A stretch of DNA of 64,000 nucleotides from Mediterraneibacter butyricigenes (GTDB lineage: Bacteria > Bacillota > Clostridia > Lachnospirales > Lachnospiraceae). The notes under the pieces are model-generated. The model was not told the origin of the DNA. It ran no database searches and saw only the letters and a program-made list of their open reading frames with translations. Location of the stretch: the NCBI RefSeq assembly GCF_003574295.1, contig NZ_BHGK01000001.1, positions 2,480,001-2,544,000 on the forward strand. The letters run 5' to 3'. Shown here in pieces: positions 20,415-28,999 of the stretch (its first letter is position 1; each line of letters begins with the position of its first letter). A program made the position numbers and the translations under genes.

Positions 20415-21091
20415 CTGTCAGACTCCTCCCGTATTTTATAGCCTTCACCTACCTTGTTCTGAATGGGATCATATCCCAGCTTCGCTTTAAGCTTTTTTCT
20501 AAGTGAAGACATATGTACCCTGATTGCTCCGCTAAAGCTGTCTGCTGTGGCATCCCACACATGCTCTATCAGCTCCTCCTGACTCACCGGTCTGCCTATA
20601 TTGATAAGTAAATATTCCAAAATACCATTCTCTTTTCTTGTCAGTGGAACCGGCTCTTCCTTTGCATATGCCTCGCGTTTAATCGTATCAAACTTTATTT
20701 CTCCGCATTTAAGACATATATCATTCTGTACAAATTTCCTTCTTGTCAGGCTTCTGATACGTGCCTCAAGCTCCTGCAGATGGAATGGTTTTTCCATGTA
20801 ATCATTTGCTCCTGCATCCAGTCCCTCTACCTTATCAGCAATCTGACCTCTTGCAGATAATATCAAAACCTTAGTTTCATCATTGTATTTTCTAAGCTCC
20901 TTAAGAAGCTCCATGCCATCCATCCCCGGCAGATTCAAATCCAAAACTATCAGATCATAATTCTCCGACAGTATACATTCAAGAGCCTCTTTCCCATCAT
21001 AACAGGTATCCACCTCATAACCGGCAGCATACAGACTCTTTGCAACCATATCACATATTTGTTTCTCATCCTCAACAATTAATAATCTCAA
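20411..21091 (-). CDS. OmpR-family response regulator
   Basis: The 226-residue product has a receiver domain with phospho-acceptor Asp in VLDLNLPGMDG and the switch lysine in EKPFHLQEL, then a winged-helix DNA-binding domain ending NKVGEGYKIREE. I place the start at the TTG at 21091 (minus strand), because the family N-terminus LRLLIVEDE begins there and a GCAGGAGAAC ribosome-binding site precedes it; the frame upstream is open but codes an unrelated leader. Its promoter lies at 21131-21159. It overlaps the kinase gene by four bases. Confidence 0.9.
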   Translation of the reverse strand: MRLLIVEDEKQICDMVAKSLYAAGYEVDTCYDGKEALECILSENYDLIVLDLNLPGMDGMELLKELRKYNDETKVLILSARGQIADKVEGLDAGANDYMEKPFHLQELEARIRSLTRRKFVQNDICLKCGEIKFDTIKREAYAKEEPVPLTRKENGILEYLLINIGRPVSQEELIEHVWDATADSFSGAIRVHMSSLRKKLKAKLGYDPIQNKVGEGYKIREESDR

Positions 21092-21130
21092 AATGTTCTC
21101 CTGCTTCTTAACAATAATTTTACAACCTAT

Positions 21131-21159
21131 ATTGTATAATACCAAAGTCAGCTGGTCAA
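21131..21159 (-). promoter_or_regulatory. Leftward promoter of the two-component operon
   Basis: On the minus strand TTGACC (21159-21154) and TACAAT (21136-21131) are 17 bases apart, giving a transcript with a leader of about 35 bases before the TTG start. Confidence 0.75.
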
Positions 21160-21184
21160 CAATACAACAAAAAGGAGCAACATT

Positions 21185-21328
21185 ATGTTGAAATACCAAA
21201 AAACATGTCAAATCATTCTGCTTATCTTTGGTGTATCCATGATAAGCTATGGTGCAGTCAGAGGTGAGGCGGCTACAGTGCTTGGTAAAGCAATAAAACT
21301 ATGTCTGGAGTGTGTCGGAATTGGATAA
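21185..21328 (+). CDS. CD1871A-type small CXXC-motif membrane protein
   Basis: This 47-residue protein has one hydrophobic helix (CQIILLIFGVSMISYGA) and the C-terminal motif CLECVGIG. It fits the small CD1871A-family CXXC proteins of Clostridia, which have a helix, an RGE motif and a CLECVGIG-like tail. It has a clear AAAGGAG ribosome-binding site and overlaps the start of the polyferredoxin gene by 17 bases, so the two are coupled. The cysteine pair near the membrane suggests a thiol-disulfide relay or a metal-binding role with the downstream polyferredoxin and TlpA protein; that role is inference. Confidence 0.82.
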   Translation: MLKYQKTCQIILLIFGVSMISYGAVRGEAATVLGKAIKLCLECVGIG

Positions 21329-22208
21329 GGAAAAGAAATTACTATCAAGAAAACTGGCAAAAATACGTGGCTGGATACAGGCCGCAGCAACGCTGCTGAC
21401 CAATATTCATATTCCAAATTTATTTAAGGGTAAAATATATCAGGGCAATGCAAAAACAGTATGCGTACCCGGATTAAACTGCTACTCCTGCCCTGCCGCG
21501 ACAGGAGCCTGTCCAATAGGGGCATTTCAGGCGGTTGTCGGATCATCAAAATTTAAGTTTTCATACTACATAACCGGATTTTTTATTTTACTCGGTGTAA
21601 CTCTCGGCAGATTTATATGTGGTTTTTTGTGCCCATTTGGATGGTTTCAGGATTTACTTCATAAAATCCCCGGAAAGAAATTATCCACAGCCAAACTAAA
21701 GCCTCTTAGGTACCTAAAATATGTCATTCTTATTGTTTTCGTTATACTTCTTCCGATGCTTGTAACGAACTCTATAGGAATGGGAGACCCGTTCTTCTGC
21801 AAATATATCTGTCCTCAGGGTGTTTTAGAGGGTGCTATACCGTTATCTATTGGAAATGCTGCTATCCGTTCTGCGCTGGGAAAGCTTTTTTCTTTCAAGT
21901 GTATGATTTTAATTGCAGTGATTGTACTAAGTATCTTATTTTACAGGCCCTTCTGTAAATGGATTTGTCCGCTTGGAGCAATCTACTCATTATTTAATAA
22001 GGTCAGCCTGCTCAAAATCACCGTTGATAGCAGTAAATGTGTCGGATGCGGTCAATGCGCAAAGGCATGTAAGATGGATGTGGATGTGTGTAAGACACCG
22101 GATCACCCCGAGTGCATACGCTGCGGTGCCTGCATAAAGGCCTGTCCGAAGGACGCCATCTGCTACCGGTTTATGGGAAAATCATGTCAAAAAAATGACA
22201 ACAGATAA
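21312..22208 (+). CDS. Membrane 4Fe-4S binding protein (NapH/polyferredoxin type)
   Basis: The 298-residue membrane protein has about five helices. Two loop motifs of the NapH type are visible (CGFLCPFGWFQD and CKWICPLGAIYS), an N-terminal CYSCPAATGACPIG, and a C-terminal dicluster ferredoxin domain (CVGCGQCAKACKMD and CIRCGACIKACPKD). Such proteins move electrons across the membrane to extracytoplasmic partners. The GTG start at 21312 lies inside the end of the small CXXC gene, with CTGGAG just upstream as a possible ribosome-binding site. The TlpA-like lipoprotein downstream is the likely electron acceptor. Confidence 0.88.
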   Translation: MSELDKEKKLLSRKLAKIRGWIQAAATLLTNIHIPNLFKGKIYQGNAKTVCVPGLNCYSCPAATGACPIGAFQAVVGSSKFKFSYYITGFFILLGVTLGRFICGFLCPFGWFQDLLHKIPGKKLSTAKLKPLRYLKYVILIVFVILLPMLVTNSIGMGDPFFCKYICPQGVLEGAIPLSIGNAAIRSALGKLFSFKCMILIAVIVLSILFYRPFCKWICPLGAIYSLFNKVSLLKITVDSSKCVGCGQCAKACKMDVDVCKTPDHPECIRCGACIKACPKDAICYRFMGKSCQKNDNR

Positions 22209-22250
22209 CTATTAAACATTTTACTATTATTTTTAAAGGAGAAATTACTC

Positions 22251-23153
22251 ATGAAAAACAAATTATCATTTATTTCTATTTTTACACTCTGCATAGCATT
22301 ATCACTTACAGCATGCGGCGGAAAGCAAGCTTCCAACACAGAGTCTAAGAACACTCAGACTGAAGCCGGCTCAGAAGCATCCGGCAAATCAGATTCCAGG
22401 CTTGATGATTTATATCAGCAGGAAAATCAGCTTTTTGCAGATCACGCTGATGTGTGGAACAAGGTATTTGGCATGATGAACAAAAGTGACGCCGATTCAA
22501 ACGGAAATTATGCTGATTATCTTGCCGGTACCGTAGAATCAAACAAGAATTCATTCACAGACGATGAGCTTAAAACACTTAATGAGGATATTGAAACCAT
22601 ACGAAAAATCGAGGAACAGATAGCAGAGCTTGAAAACAAAAATACATCATCAGACGATAACAAGAAGGACAGCTCTAAAGCCTCATCTGTATTCAGTGAT
22701 TTTTCCGGTGAGGATTTTGATGGCAATAAGGTTGATGACAGCCTGTTTTCCGGTAATGCAGTAACAGTCGTCAATTTCTGGTTTACCGGCTGCAAACCAT
22801 GTGTTGCTGAATTATCCAAGCTTAACGAATTAAATGATGCTATCAAATCAATGGGCGGAGAAGTTGTTGGCATCAACACTGAGACCTTCGATGGCAATAA
22901 AACAGCTATCAAAGAGGCTGCCTCTGTTCTTGAAAGCCAGGGTGTCAAATATCGTAATCTGTCAATTGACTCCTCTAGTGCTGCCGGTAAATATGCCTCA
23001 GAAATCCTGGCCTTTCCAACAACTATACTTGTTGACAGAAATGGCAATATTGTAGGCGAACCAATGCTCGGCGGAATTGATAACAAGGACAACTATGATG
23101 CCCTTATGAAGCAGATTCAGTCTGTAATTGATGCAGACAGCACAAATAAATAG
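22251..23153 (+). CDS. TlpA-like thioredoxin-fold lipoprotein
   Basis: The 300-residue protein begins with a lipoprotein signal peptide (lipobox LTAC, lipidated C22) followed by a Ser/Asp/Glu-rich linker and a helical spacer (about 50-135). The C-terminal TlpA/AhpC-TSA thioredoxin fold has the redox motif CKPC (C181-C184) and the cis-Pro segment AFPTTILVDRNG. It is therefore a cell-surface thiol-disulfide enzyme, anchored outside the membrane. It ends the operon with the small CXXC protein and the polyferredoxin, and a terminator follows. The substrate is unknown. Confidence 0.9.
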   Translation: MKNKLSFISIFTLCIALSLTACGGKQASNTESKNTQTEAGSEASGKSDSRLDDLYQQENQLFADHADVWNKVFGMMNKSDADSNGNYADYLAGTVESNKNSFTDDELKTLNEDIETIRKIEEQIAELENKNTSSDDNKKDSSKASSVFSDFSGEDFDGNKVDDSLFSGNAVTVVNFWFTGCKPCVAELSKLNELNDAIKSMGGEVVGINTETFDGNKTAIKEAASVLESQGVKYRNLSIDSSSAAGKYASEILAFPTTILVDRNGNIVGEPMLGGIDNKDNYDALMKQIQSVIDADSTNK

Positions 23154-23164
23154 AGGTCTACATA

Positions 23165-23201
23165 TAAAAAGCTCCTGTGCATTGCACAGAGAGCTTTTTT
23201 T
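23165..23201 (+). terminator. Terminator of the redox module
   Basis: AAAAAGCTC-CTGTGC pairs with GCACAG-GAGCTTTTTTT across a short loop, with one extra A. Confidence 0.88.
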
Positions 23202-23373
23202 GAACATTACTATAATGTCAAGTGTGTTTAATGCACAATCTGATCCGGGTGTGGTTCTCAAATTCTTTTCTGCTTCCCAGCAGTCAATGCGAAGCATATC
23301 AATTAGTTCACCATGTCACTTTTATTTTGTGTTATACTGTTTTATAGATTTTTCTTGGTTTCCGCTGCCGCTT

Positions 23374-23466
23374 CGGTCGGCACAGAGCAGATGTCCACCG
23401 GACATCTTGTGGTCTTCGCTTCGCTACGGTCGGTGCAAAGCGGACATCCACTGGATGTCCTGCACC
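23374..23466. repeat. Twin REP-like palindromic units
   Basis: Two related units share CGGTCGG and an AGC before the palindrome. Unit A has AGATGTCC-ACC-GGACATCT (23389-23407) inside CACA/TGTG arms. Unit B has GGACATCC-ACT-GGATGTCC (23442-23460) inside GGTGCA (23432-23437) and TGCACC (23461-23466). Each folds as an 8-bp hairpin with a 3-base loop plus an outer stem. The pattern is like paired repetitive extragenic palindromes. No transposase is visible next to it. Confidence 0.7.
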
Positions 23467-23564
23467 CTTGTATTTTCCCTTATCAGAGTTCGTAAACACT
23501 GGTGGGACGATATAACACAAGGGAAACAATAAGGGAAAGCTCACCTGCGACAAATCCAGTGTTT
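23465..23564. repeat. Nested and overlapping inverted repeats
   Basis: Three exact inverted repeats lie here: CCCTTGT (23465-23471) with ACAAGGG (23517-23523), TTTCCCTTAT (23474-23483) with ATAAGGGAAA (23529-23538), and AAACACTGG (23494-23502) with CCAGTGTTT (23556-23564). They interlock rather than nest perfectly. No convincing ORF covers the 524-base gap between 23201 and 23726, which these repeats and the twin palindromes largely fill. Confidence 0.6.
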
Positions 23565-23725
23565 TCAATGGTTTGCGGAGAATTTAATAACAAAATATAA
23601 CAGTTATTAAATTTCTTAAAACAGGTGAAAGCTCAATCGGAATTGTTTTAATATGTCTTGGATGCGGAAGGCGAACAAAAGCTAATTTCTATTCTGGATA
23701 GTTAACAAAGAGAGGTGCATATGCT

Positions 23726-24415
23726 ATGCCAGGTATACTCGTGGTTGAAGATGATGAAAATTTAAATCGTGGAATTACATTTTCACTGAAAAAATCCGGA
23801 TATGAGGTTTTTTCAGCAGAATCAGTGAAAAAAGCGAAAAGAATTGCAAGTGATCATAATGTGGATGTTACCATTTGTGATGTGAATCTTCCGGATGGGA
23901 ATGGACTGGAATTTGTAAGGTGGATGAGATGCAATTATAATACATACATTATTTGTCTTACAGCACTGGATCAGGAGATGGATCAGGTCATGGGATATGA
24001 AGCAGGGGCAGATGATTATATTACAAAGCCGTTTAGTCTTTCGGTACTTCTTTTGAAAATAGAAGCACATTTCCGTCGCAGACAGGAGAAAACGGAAGCC
24101 GGAAAGATGATTTCGGGAGATATCGTATTTATCGCAGGAGAAATGAAAGTCCTGATAAAGAGTCGTGAAATCAGTCTGACAAAAACGGAGTTGAAAATGC
24201 TGACTTTTTTTCTTCAGAATCCGAAACAGATTCTTTCAAAAACACAAATATTGGAAAATGTGTTTGATCTGGAAGGGGATTTTGTGGATGAAAATACAAT
24301 CGCTGTCAATATCAGAAGACTCCGTGAGAAAATCGAAGACAATCCGGCTGCACCGGTCTATATAAAGAATATCAGAGGTCTTGGGTATATATGGAATCAG
24401 GAGGTAAGGCAGTGA
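23726..24415 (+). CDS. OmpR-family response regulator
   Basis: The 229-residue regulator has the receiver Asp in ICDVNLPDGNG, the switch lysine in ITKPFSLSVL, and a C-terminal winged helix ending IKNIRGLGYIW. It starts with ATG after AAAGAGAGGTGCATATGCT. Its stop overlaps the kinase GTG start (GTGA at 24412-24415). It resembles regulators of antimicrobial-peptide-responsive ABC exporters, such as the one encoded at 25834-28949. Confidence 0.93.
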   Translation: MPGILVVEDDENLNRGITFSLKKSGYEVFSAESVKKAKRIASDHNVDVTICDVNLPDGNGLEFVRWMRCNYNTYIICLTALDQEMDQVMGYEAGADDYITKPFSLSVLLLKIEAHFRRRQEKTEAGKMISGDIVFIAGEMKVLIKSREISLTKTELKMLTFFLQNPKQILSKTQILENVFDLEGDFVDENTIAVNIRRLREKIEDNPAAPVYIKNIRGLGYIWNQEVRQ

Positions 24416-25656
24416 CAAAGAGATATCGCAAGAAGATTACAGTAGTGCTCTCCTTGGTATTACCTGTCATATTATTGTTTGCAATATTAAATTGCTTTAC
24501 CACGTATGTGTTTTATGAAGATTATAAATATAAAATGAATCTTATGACAGAGATTGCTGCAAAGGAAGAATTTTCCGGGCTGGATGCTGTTTCGGAATTG
24601 CTTAAGGATAAGGAGATTGAAACCAACGAACAGGGAAGGCGATTATTGGAGCAATATGGATACTGGGGGAATAAAGGGAATGCATTTTATTCGCAATTCC
24701 GGCATCAGGTTATGGTGACCGGTGCTGTAAGTACTGTGATATGCGTGCTTCTTTTGACTTTTTTACTTTATTGGAAGAAAAAAGAAGATGCGTGTCATCA
24801 GAAAATTTTAGACCAGTTGGAAGAAATTCTGATCAGATTCCGTGAAAATAAATTTGATGCTTTACTGAAAACGGAAAATCCAGCAGAACTGGAAAAATTG
24901 AATGACCAGCTTGAAGCAATCGGACATCATATTCAGTTGCTAAAGGAAGAAGCACGGGAAGAAAAAGAGAGCACGAAAGAAATGGTTTCTGATATCTCTC
25001 ACCAGTTAAAGACACCGGTTGCAGCTTTGGATACATGTTTTAGTGTGCTGATGCAGAATGACTTAAGTGCCACAGAACAGGAGGAGTTTCGTATCCGTTG
25101 TCGGAGTGCTCTGGATGGACTGGAGACATTATTGCAGTCGCTTCTTGAAATATCCAAGATGGAAACTGGACTGATTCAGATTAATAAGAAAAAACTTCCG
25201 CTTATGGATACTGTCATATCTGCTGTGAACTGTACTTATCCAAAAGCGGATGAGAAAGAAATTGAATTCGTTTTTGACTATGCAAAAGAGCTGGAAACAT
25301 GCATGGTTATGCAGGATAAAAGATGGCTTGGTGAAGCTGTGATCAACGTTCTGGATAATGCAATCAAGTACAGCCTGGATGGTTCAAAAATATTTATCCG
25401 GTTACAAAAAAGAAACGATCTTGTAAGAATGGAAATTGAGGATCAGGGAATTGGTATTCCGCAGAATGAGTATCACAAAATTTTTCAACGATTTTACAGA
25501 GGAAGTTCCAAGGAGGTCATGGAAAAGAGTGGTACAGGAATCGGACTTTTTCTATCGAGAGAAATTATCGAAAAACACGGAGGTACAATCATGGTAACCT
25601 CCGGCAAAAAGAAAAAAGGAAGCACGTTTGTGATTCAATTACCATATGTTGGTTAA
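24412..25656 (+). CDS. Two-component sensor histidine kinase
   Basis: The 414-residue kinase has two membrane helices (about 11-36 and 98-118) around an extracytoplasmic loop of roughly 60 residues, the H-box SDISHQLKTPVAAL, the N-box NVLDNAIKYS, and ATP motifs EDQGIGIP and GTGIGLFLS. I choose the GTG at 24412 because a perfect AGGAGGTAAGG site stands just before it; an ATG at 24391 in the same frame lies too early. A terminator follows, separating it from the ABC genes. Confidence 0.9.
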   Translation: MTKRYRKKITVVLSLVLPVILLFAILNCFTTYVFYEDYKYKMNLMTEIAAKEEFSGLDAVSELLKDKEIETNEQGRRLLEQYGYWGNKGNAFYSQFRHQVMVTGAVSTVICVLLLTFLLYWKKKEDACHQKILDQLEEILIRFRENKFDALLKTENPAELEKLNDQLEAIGHHIQLLKEEAREEKESTKEMVSDISHQLKTPVAALDTCFSVLMQNDLSATEQEEFRIRCRSALDGLETLLQSLLEISKMETGLIQINKKKLPLMDTVISAVNCTYPKADEKEIEFVFDYAKELETCMVMQDKRWLGEAVINVLDNAIKYSLDGSKIFIRLQKRNDLVRMEIEDQGIGIPQNEYHKIFQRFYRGSSKEVMEKSGTGIGLFLSREIIEKHGGTIMVTSGKKKKGSTFVIQLPYVG

Positions 25657-25666
25657 ATTTTAAGTG

Positions 25667-25707
25667 GGCAGAAATCTTACAATTCTGTAAGACTTCTGCT
25701 CGTTTTT
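25667..25707 (+). terminator. Terminator between kinase and ABC exporter
   Basis: GCAGAAATCTTAC and GTAAGACTTCTGC pair (one mismatch) around AATTCT, and are followed by TCGTTTTTT. Confidence 0.85.
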
Positions 25708-25711
25708 TGAA

Positions 25712-25740
25712 AGTGAAATGAAAGATTGTCCTGATACAAT
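25712..25740 (+). promoter_or_regulatory. Probable activated promoter of the ABC exporter
   Basis: TACAAT lies at 25735-25740, but the position 17 bases upstream (AGTGAA) is a poor -35. The stretch before it, AAAGTGAAATGAAAG, contains a near direct repeat. A weak -35 with repeats is the usual look of a promoter activated by an OmpR-type regulator, here probably the product of the gene at 23726. This is inferred. Confidence 0.4.
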
Positions 25741-25833
25741 TTGGATGTAGGTTGAAAAATGACCAAATATATAAACAGGCAAAGAAAGCGTGCTGAAAAG
25801 GTACGCTTTACAGAATTGAAAAGGAGGCAACAC

Positions 25834-26508
25834 ATGAGTGTGATATTAGAAACCAGGCAGCTTTGTAAGTTTTATGGCGCAGGTGAGAATCAGGTCAAAG
25901 CGGTCAATCAGGTGGACATTCAGATTGAGCAGGGAGAATTTGTCGCAATTGTCGGAAAGTCAGGTTCCGGTAAAAGTACATTACTTCATATGCTTGGAGG
26001 GCTTGACACCCCTACAAAAGGCAGTGTTACTTTAGCCGGGAAAGATTTATACAGGATGAAGGAAGATGCCCTTGCTGTTTTCCGCAGAAGAAAAATCGGA
26101 TTTGTTTTTCAGGCATTTAATCTGGTTTCATCTGTTAATGTCTGGGAAAATATTGTACTGCCACTGGGGCTGGACGGAAGAAAAGTGGATGAAGCGTATG
26201 TAAATGATATTATTGCAACTCTGGGGATTGAAAACCGGATTTATAATCTGCCAAATCAGTTATCCGGAGGACAGCAGCAGAGAGTAGCAATTGCAAGAGC
26301 ACTGGTGAATCGTCCGGAAATTATATTTGCAGATGAGCCGACAGGAAATCTTGATTCCAAGACCAGTGATGAGGTAATCGCCCTGCTTAAGATGACAGCA
26401 AAAAAATATGGACAGACAATTGTAATGATTACCCATGATGACGAAATTGCACAGGTCGCTGACCGTATTCTGGTGATTGAGGACGGACAGGTGGTGGATT
26501 TCAGATGA
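25834..26508 (+). CDS. ABC transporter ATP-binding protein (MacB/LolD type)
   Basis: The 224-residue ATPase has Walker A GKSGSGKSTLL, signature LSGGQQQRVAIARAL, Walker B FADEPTGNLDS and the H-loop ITHDD. The start at 25834 follows AAAAGGAGGCAACAC; the frame is open upstream but without a better site. It overlaps the permease by four bases (ATGA). It powers the FtsX-type permease, a mechanotransmission exporter family often used against antimicrobial peptides. Confidence 0.95.
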   Translation: MSVILETRQLCKFYGAGENQVKAVNQVDIQIEQGEFVAIVGKSGSGKSTLLHMLGGLDTPTKGSVTLAGKDLYRMKEDALAVFRRRKIGFVFQAFNLVSSVNVWENIVLPLGLDGRKVDEAYVNDIIATLGIENRIYNLPNQLSGGQQQRVAIARALVNRPEIIFADEPTGNLDSKTSDEVIALLKMTAKKYGQTIVMITHDDEIAQVADRILVIEDGQVVDFR

Positions 26509-28949
26509 AGACAATAAGCAGGATTGCATATAGCAATGACAAAAAGAACAAGACAAGAAGTATACTGATTATGATGGCAATCTGTCTGACTACGATTCTG
26601 CTTGTGATTATCAGTACTGTGGGAAATGGAATGATCCGTTTGCAGAAAAGTCAGGCGGCAGGCTCATATGGAAGCAATTATGGTCTGTTTGTCGCAGCAG
26701 ATGCCTCGCAGTTAAAGGAAGTGGAACGCAGAGCTGAGATATCTGATATCGGCATCATGTGTACGGAGGGCATCCTGAAAGGAAATGAAAATGGCGGCTT
26801 TGTCAGTGCGGATGAAACGGTCAGGAAAATGCTTCCCTATAATCAGGAATATGTGTTGAAGGAAGGTACCTATCCGGAAAAGGCGCAGGAAATTGCTGCA
26901 GGAAGAGCATTTTTTCGTGCAATGGGGTATGGTGATGTAAAGATCGGAGATACGGTTACACTGGATTACCGCGCAGGGATGCAGTCAGAATATAAGCCGG
27001 AAGAATTTGTTGTCAGCGGAATCCTATATGATCGGGATGAGTATACCATCGAGGCATCTTATGTTGCTTTCGGGTCACAGGAGTTTTATGATGAGCACGT
27101 CGCAGAGAATGACAGACAGTATAATATTTATTTTACTTTAAATGATTCTGCAAATGTATCTATGAATAATATTGAACCGGTTATAAAGCAGATTGCAGCA
27201 GCTTGTGGAATCGAAGAAAAAAACGTTATAGTCAATGATCTCTATTTGCAATGGGTCTTGCAGCCGAGTTATGAAACGATTGCGGTATGCGGGGTTTTGA
27301 TTCTTGCAATTGTACTTTTCTCTGTTGTGGTCATTTATAATATTTTTCAGGTCGGTATTGCCAACAAGATACAGGAGTATGGAAAAATCAAGGCTCTGGG
27401 AGCGACAAAAAAGCAGATGAAACAACTGATCTTCAGAGAGGGCATTTTTTTGACATTTTTTTCAATACCAGTTGGATTGCTTTTTGGCTTTCTGATTGCA
27501 AAATGCGGTTTTAACTGGCTGGTAGAACAGGGGAACCTTGTATCAACCGGAACTGGCTCTATGGGAGTTCAAAATCAGCAGGTGCCTCTGTTTTCCCTGC
27601 CTGTTATGCTTCTCTGTATTTTCGTATCATTTCTTACCGTTGCTTTGGCACTGCGTAAACCAATGAAAATTGTTTCACGGATTTCACCTATCGAAGCAAC
27701 ACGGTATTTAGAAAATGCAGAAACACACAAAAAAGGAAAACGAAATGGCAGAAAAAATGTCACCGTGTTTTCTATGGCAATGGCAAATATAACGGGTAAT
27801 CCAAAAAGAACCATTGGTACCATCCTCACACTGGGGCTTTCCTGCGCATTGTTTGTGATTATCTCTAATTATGTAGGAAATATTGACACGGAGCATGAAG
27901 CACGTCTTTCCGTTAATCATGGACAATTTGAACTGCAGCTTGACTATTCTGCTGAGTACGATGAAAGATATCCGGAGAATAATCTGGATACGATTCTGAC
28001 GGATAATCCATTGAATGATTCGCTGATTGAAGAAATCAAAAGCATTCCGGGCGTGACAGATGTCATGACGAGAGAGATTGTCTCTGTAAATCTGAACGGA
28101 ACAAGATTTCCGGCTGCTATTGTGAGTAAAAATGATTTTGATTTTATGCGCCAGGACGGGGATATTGGCTCTATGGACTATGATCAGGCGGTAAAGAATG
28201 GTGAAATTTTCTTTGGTTGGTCGATGTGGATGGAACAAGATGGATATGCTCCGGGTGAATCCATTGCATTTGACTTTGAGAATGGAAGTGGAACCTATAC
28301 CTATCAGGGAAAGATTGCGGGATCCTTTGTAAGCGCGGACACTTATCTTGTCATTCCGGAAGGTGTATACCGTTCCATGAATCCGAGGGGAACAGCCTAT
28401 GGATATCTGTGGGTGGACTGTGATAAAAAAGATGTGGCATCTGTGGAACAGAGTCTGAATACTTTGATTTCTAATACTTCGCATATAAAAATGGATACCT
28501 ATCATGCACAGTTACAATCTGCAGAATTCGCAGCCCGCATGATGAAGCTCGGCTGTTATCTGTTTATGGCGGTTGTGGGACTCATCGGTTTTATGAATAT
28601 GGCAAACACCATGATCATGAATATTACGACAAAAAAGCAGGAATATGGTGTATTACAGGCTGTGGGTATGACAAATAAACAATTAAATTTATGTCTGCAG
28701 TTACAGGGACTGATTTTTACGGTTGGCACCATATGCGTAGCTTTGATCATTGGTCTGCCGCTCGGCTATACACTTTTTTCCTATGCAAAACATAATGGAA
28801 TATTTGGAATGAATATCTATCATGTTCCAATCATACCAATTCTTATTATGATTCTTTTGGTCGGTCTGTTGCAGATTGTACTTTCCTGCGTTTTAAGCAG
28901 TAATCTGAAAAAGGAAACGCTGGTTGAAAGAATAAGGTATCAGGGATAG
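26505..28949 (+). CDS. FtsX-type ABC transporter permease
   Basis: This 814-residue membrane protein has one N-terminal helix (about 20-42), a large extracytoplasmic domain, a first FtsX domain of three helices (about 255-390), a second helix near 435, another extracytoplasmic domain, and a C-terminal FtsX domain of three helices (about 680-805). The duplicated architecture is typical of bacterial exporters paired with a single ATPase of the SalX/MacB type. Together with the two-component system upstream it probably gives resistance to a peptide antibiotic or bacteriocin; the ligand is unknown. Confidence 0.92.
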   Translation: MKTISRIAYSNDKKNKTRSILIMMAICLTTILLVIISTVGNGMIRLQKSQAAGSYGSNYGLFVAADASQLKEVERRAEISDIGIMCTEGILKGNENGGFVSADETVRKMLPYNQEYVLKEGTYPEKAQEIAAGRAFFRAMGYGDVKIGDTVTLDYRAGMQSEYKPEEFVVSGILYDRDEYTIEASYVAFGSQEFYDEHVAENDRQYNIYFTLNDSANVSMNNIEPVIKQIAAACGIEEKNVIVNDLYLQWVLQPSYETIAVCGVLILAIVLFSVVVIYNIFQVGIANKIQEYGKIKALGATKKQMKQLIFREGIFLTFFSIPVGLLFGFLIAKCGFNWLVEQGNLVSTGTGSMGVQNQQVPLFSLPVMLLCIFVSFLTVALALRKPMKIVSRISPIEATRYLENAETHKKGKRNGRKNVTVFSMAMANITGNPKRTIGTILTLGLSCALFVIISNYVGNIDTEHEARLSVNHGQFELQLDYSAEYDERYPENNLDTILTDNPLNDSLIEEIKSIPGVTDVMTREIVSVNLNGTRFPAAIVSKNDFDFMRQDGDIGSMDYDQAVKNGEIFFGWSMWMEQDGYAPGESIAFDFENGSGTYTYQGKIAGSFVSADTYLVIPEGVYRSMNPRGTAYGYLWVDCDKKDVASVEQSLNTLISNTSHIKMDTYHAQLQSAEFAARMMKLGCYLFMAVVGLIGFMNMANTMIMNITTKKQEYGVLQAVGMTNKQLNLCLQLQGLIFTVGTICVALIIGLPLGYTLFSYAKHNGIFGMNIYHVPIIPILIMILLVGLLQIVLSCVLSSNLKKETLVERIRYQG

Positions 28950-28959
28950 CCAAGCAAGT

Positions 28960-28999
28960 AACCAAGCTGTCACTCGGGCAATGAGTGACAGCTTGGTTT
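28960..28999. terminator. Strong hairpin terminator after the ABC exporter
   Basis: AACCAAGCTGTCACTC and GAGTGACAGCTTGGTT form a perfect 16-bp stem around GGGCAAT. The T tract is short, so termination may rely mainly on the stem. Confidence 0.75.

Noticed and set aside
23374-23466. CRISPR-like repeat pair
   Set aside because: Only two diverged units, each internally palindromic, with no regular spacers and no cas genes; better described as REP-like.
23202-23532. Short ORFs between the redox module and the second two-component system
   Set aside because: They run through the palindromic repeats, lack ribosome-binding sites and match no family I recognise.
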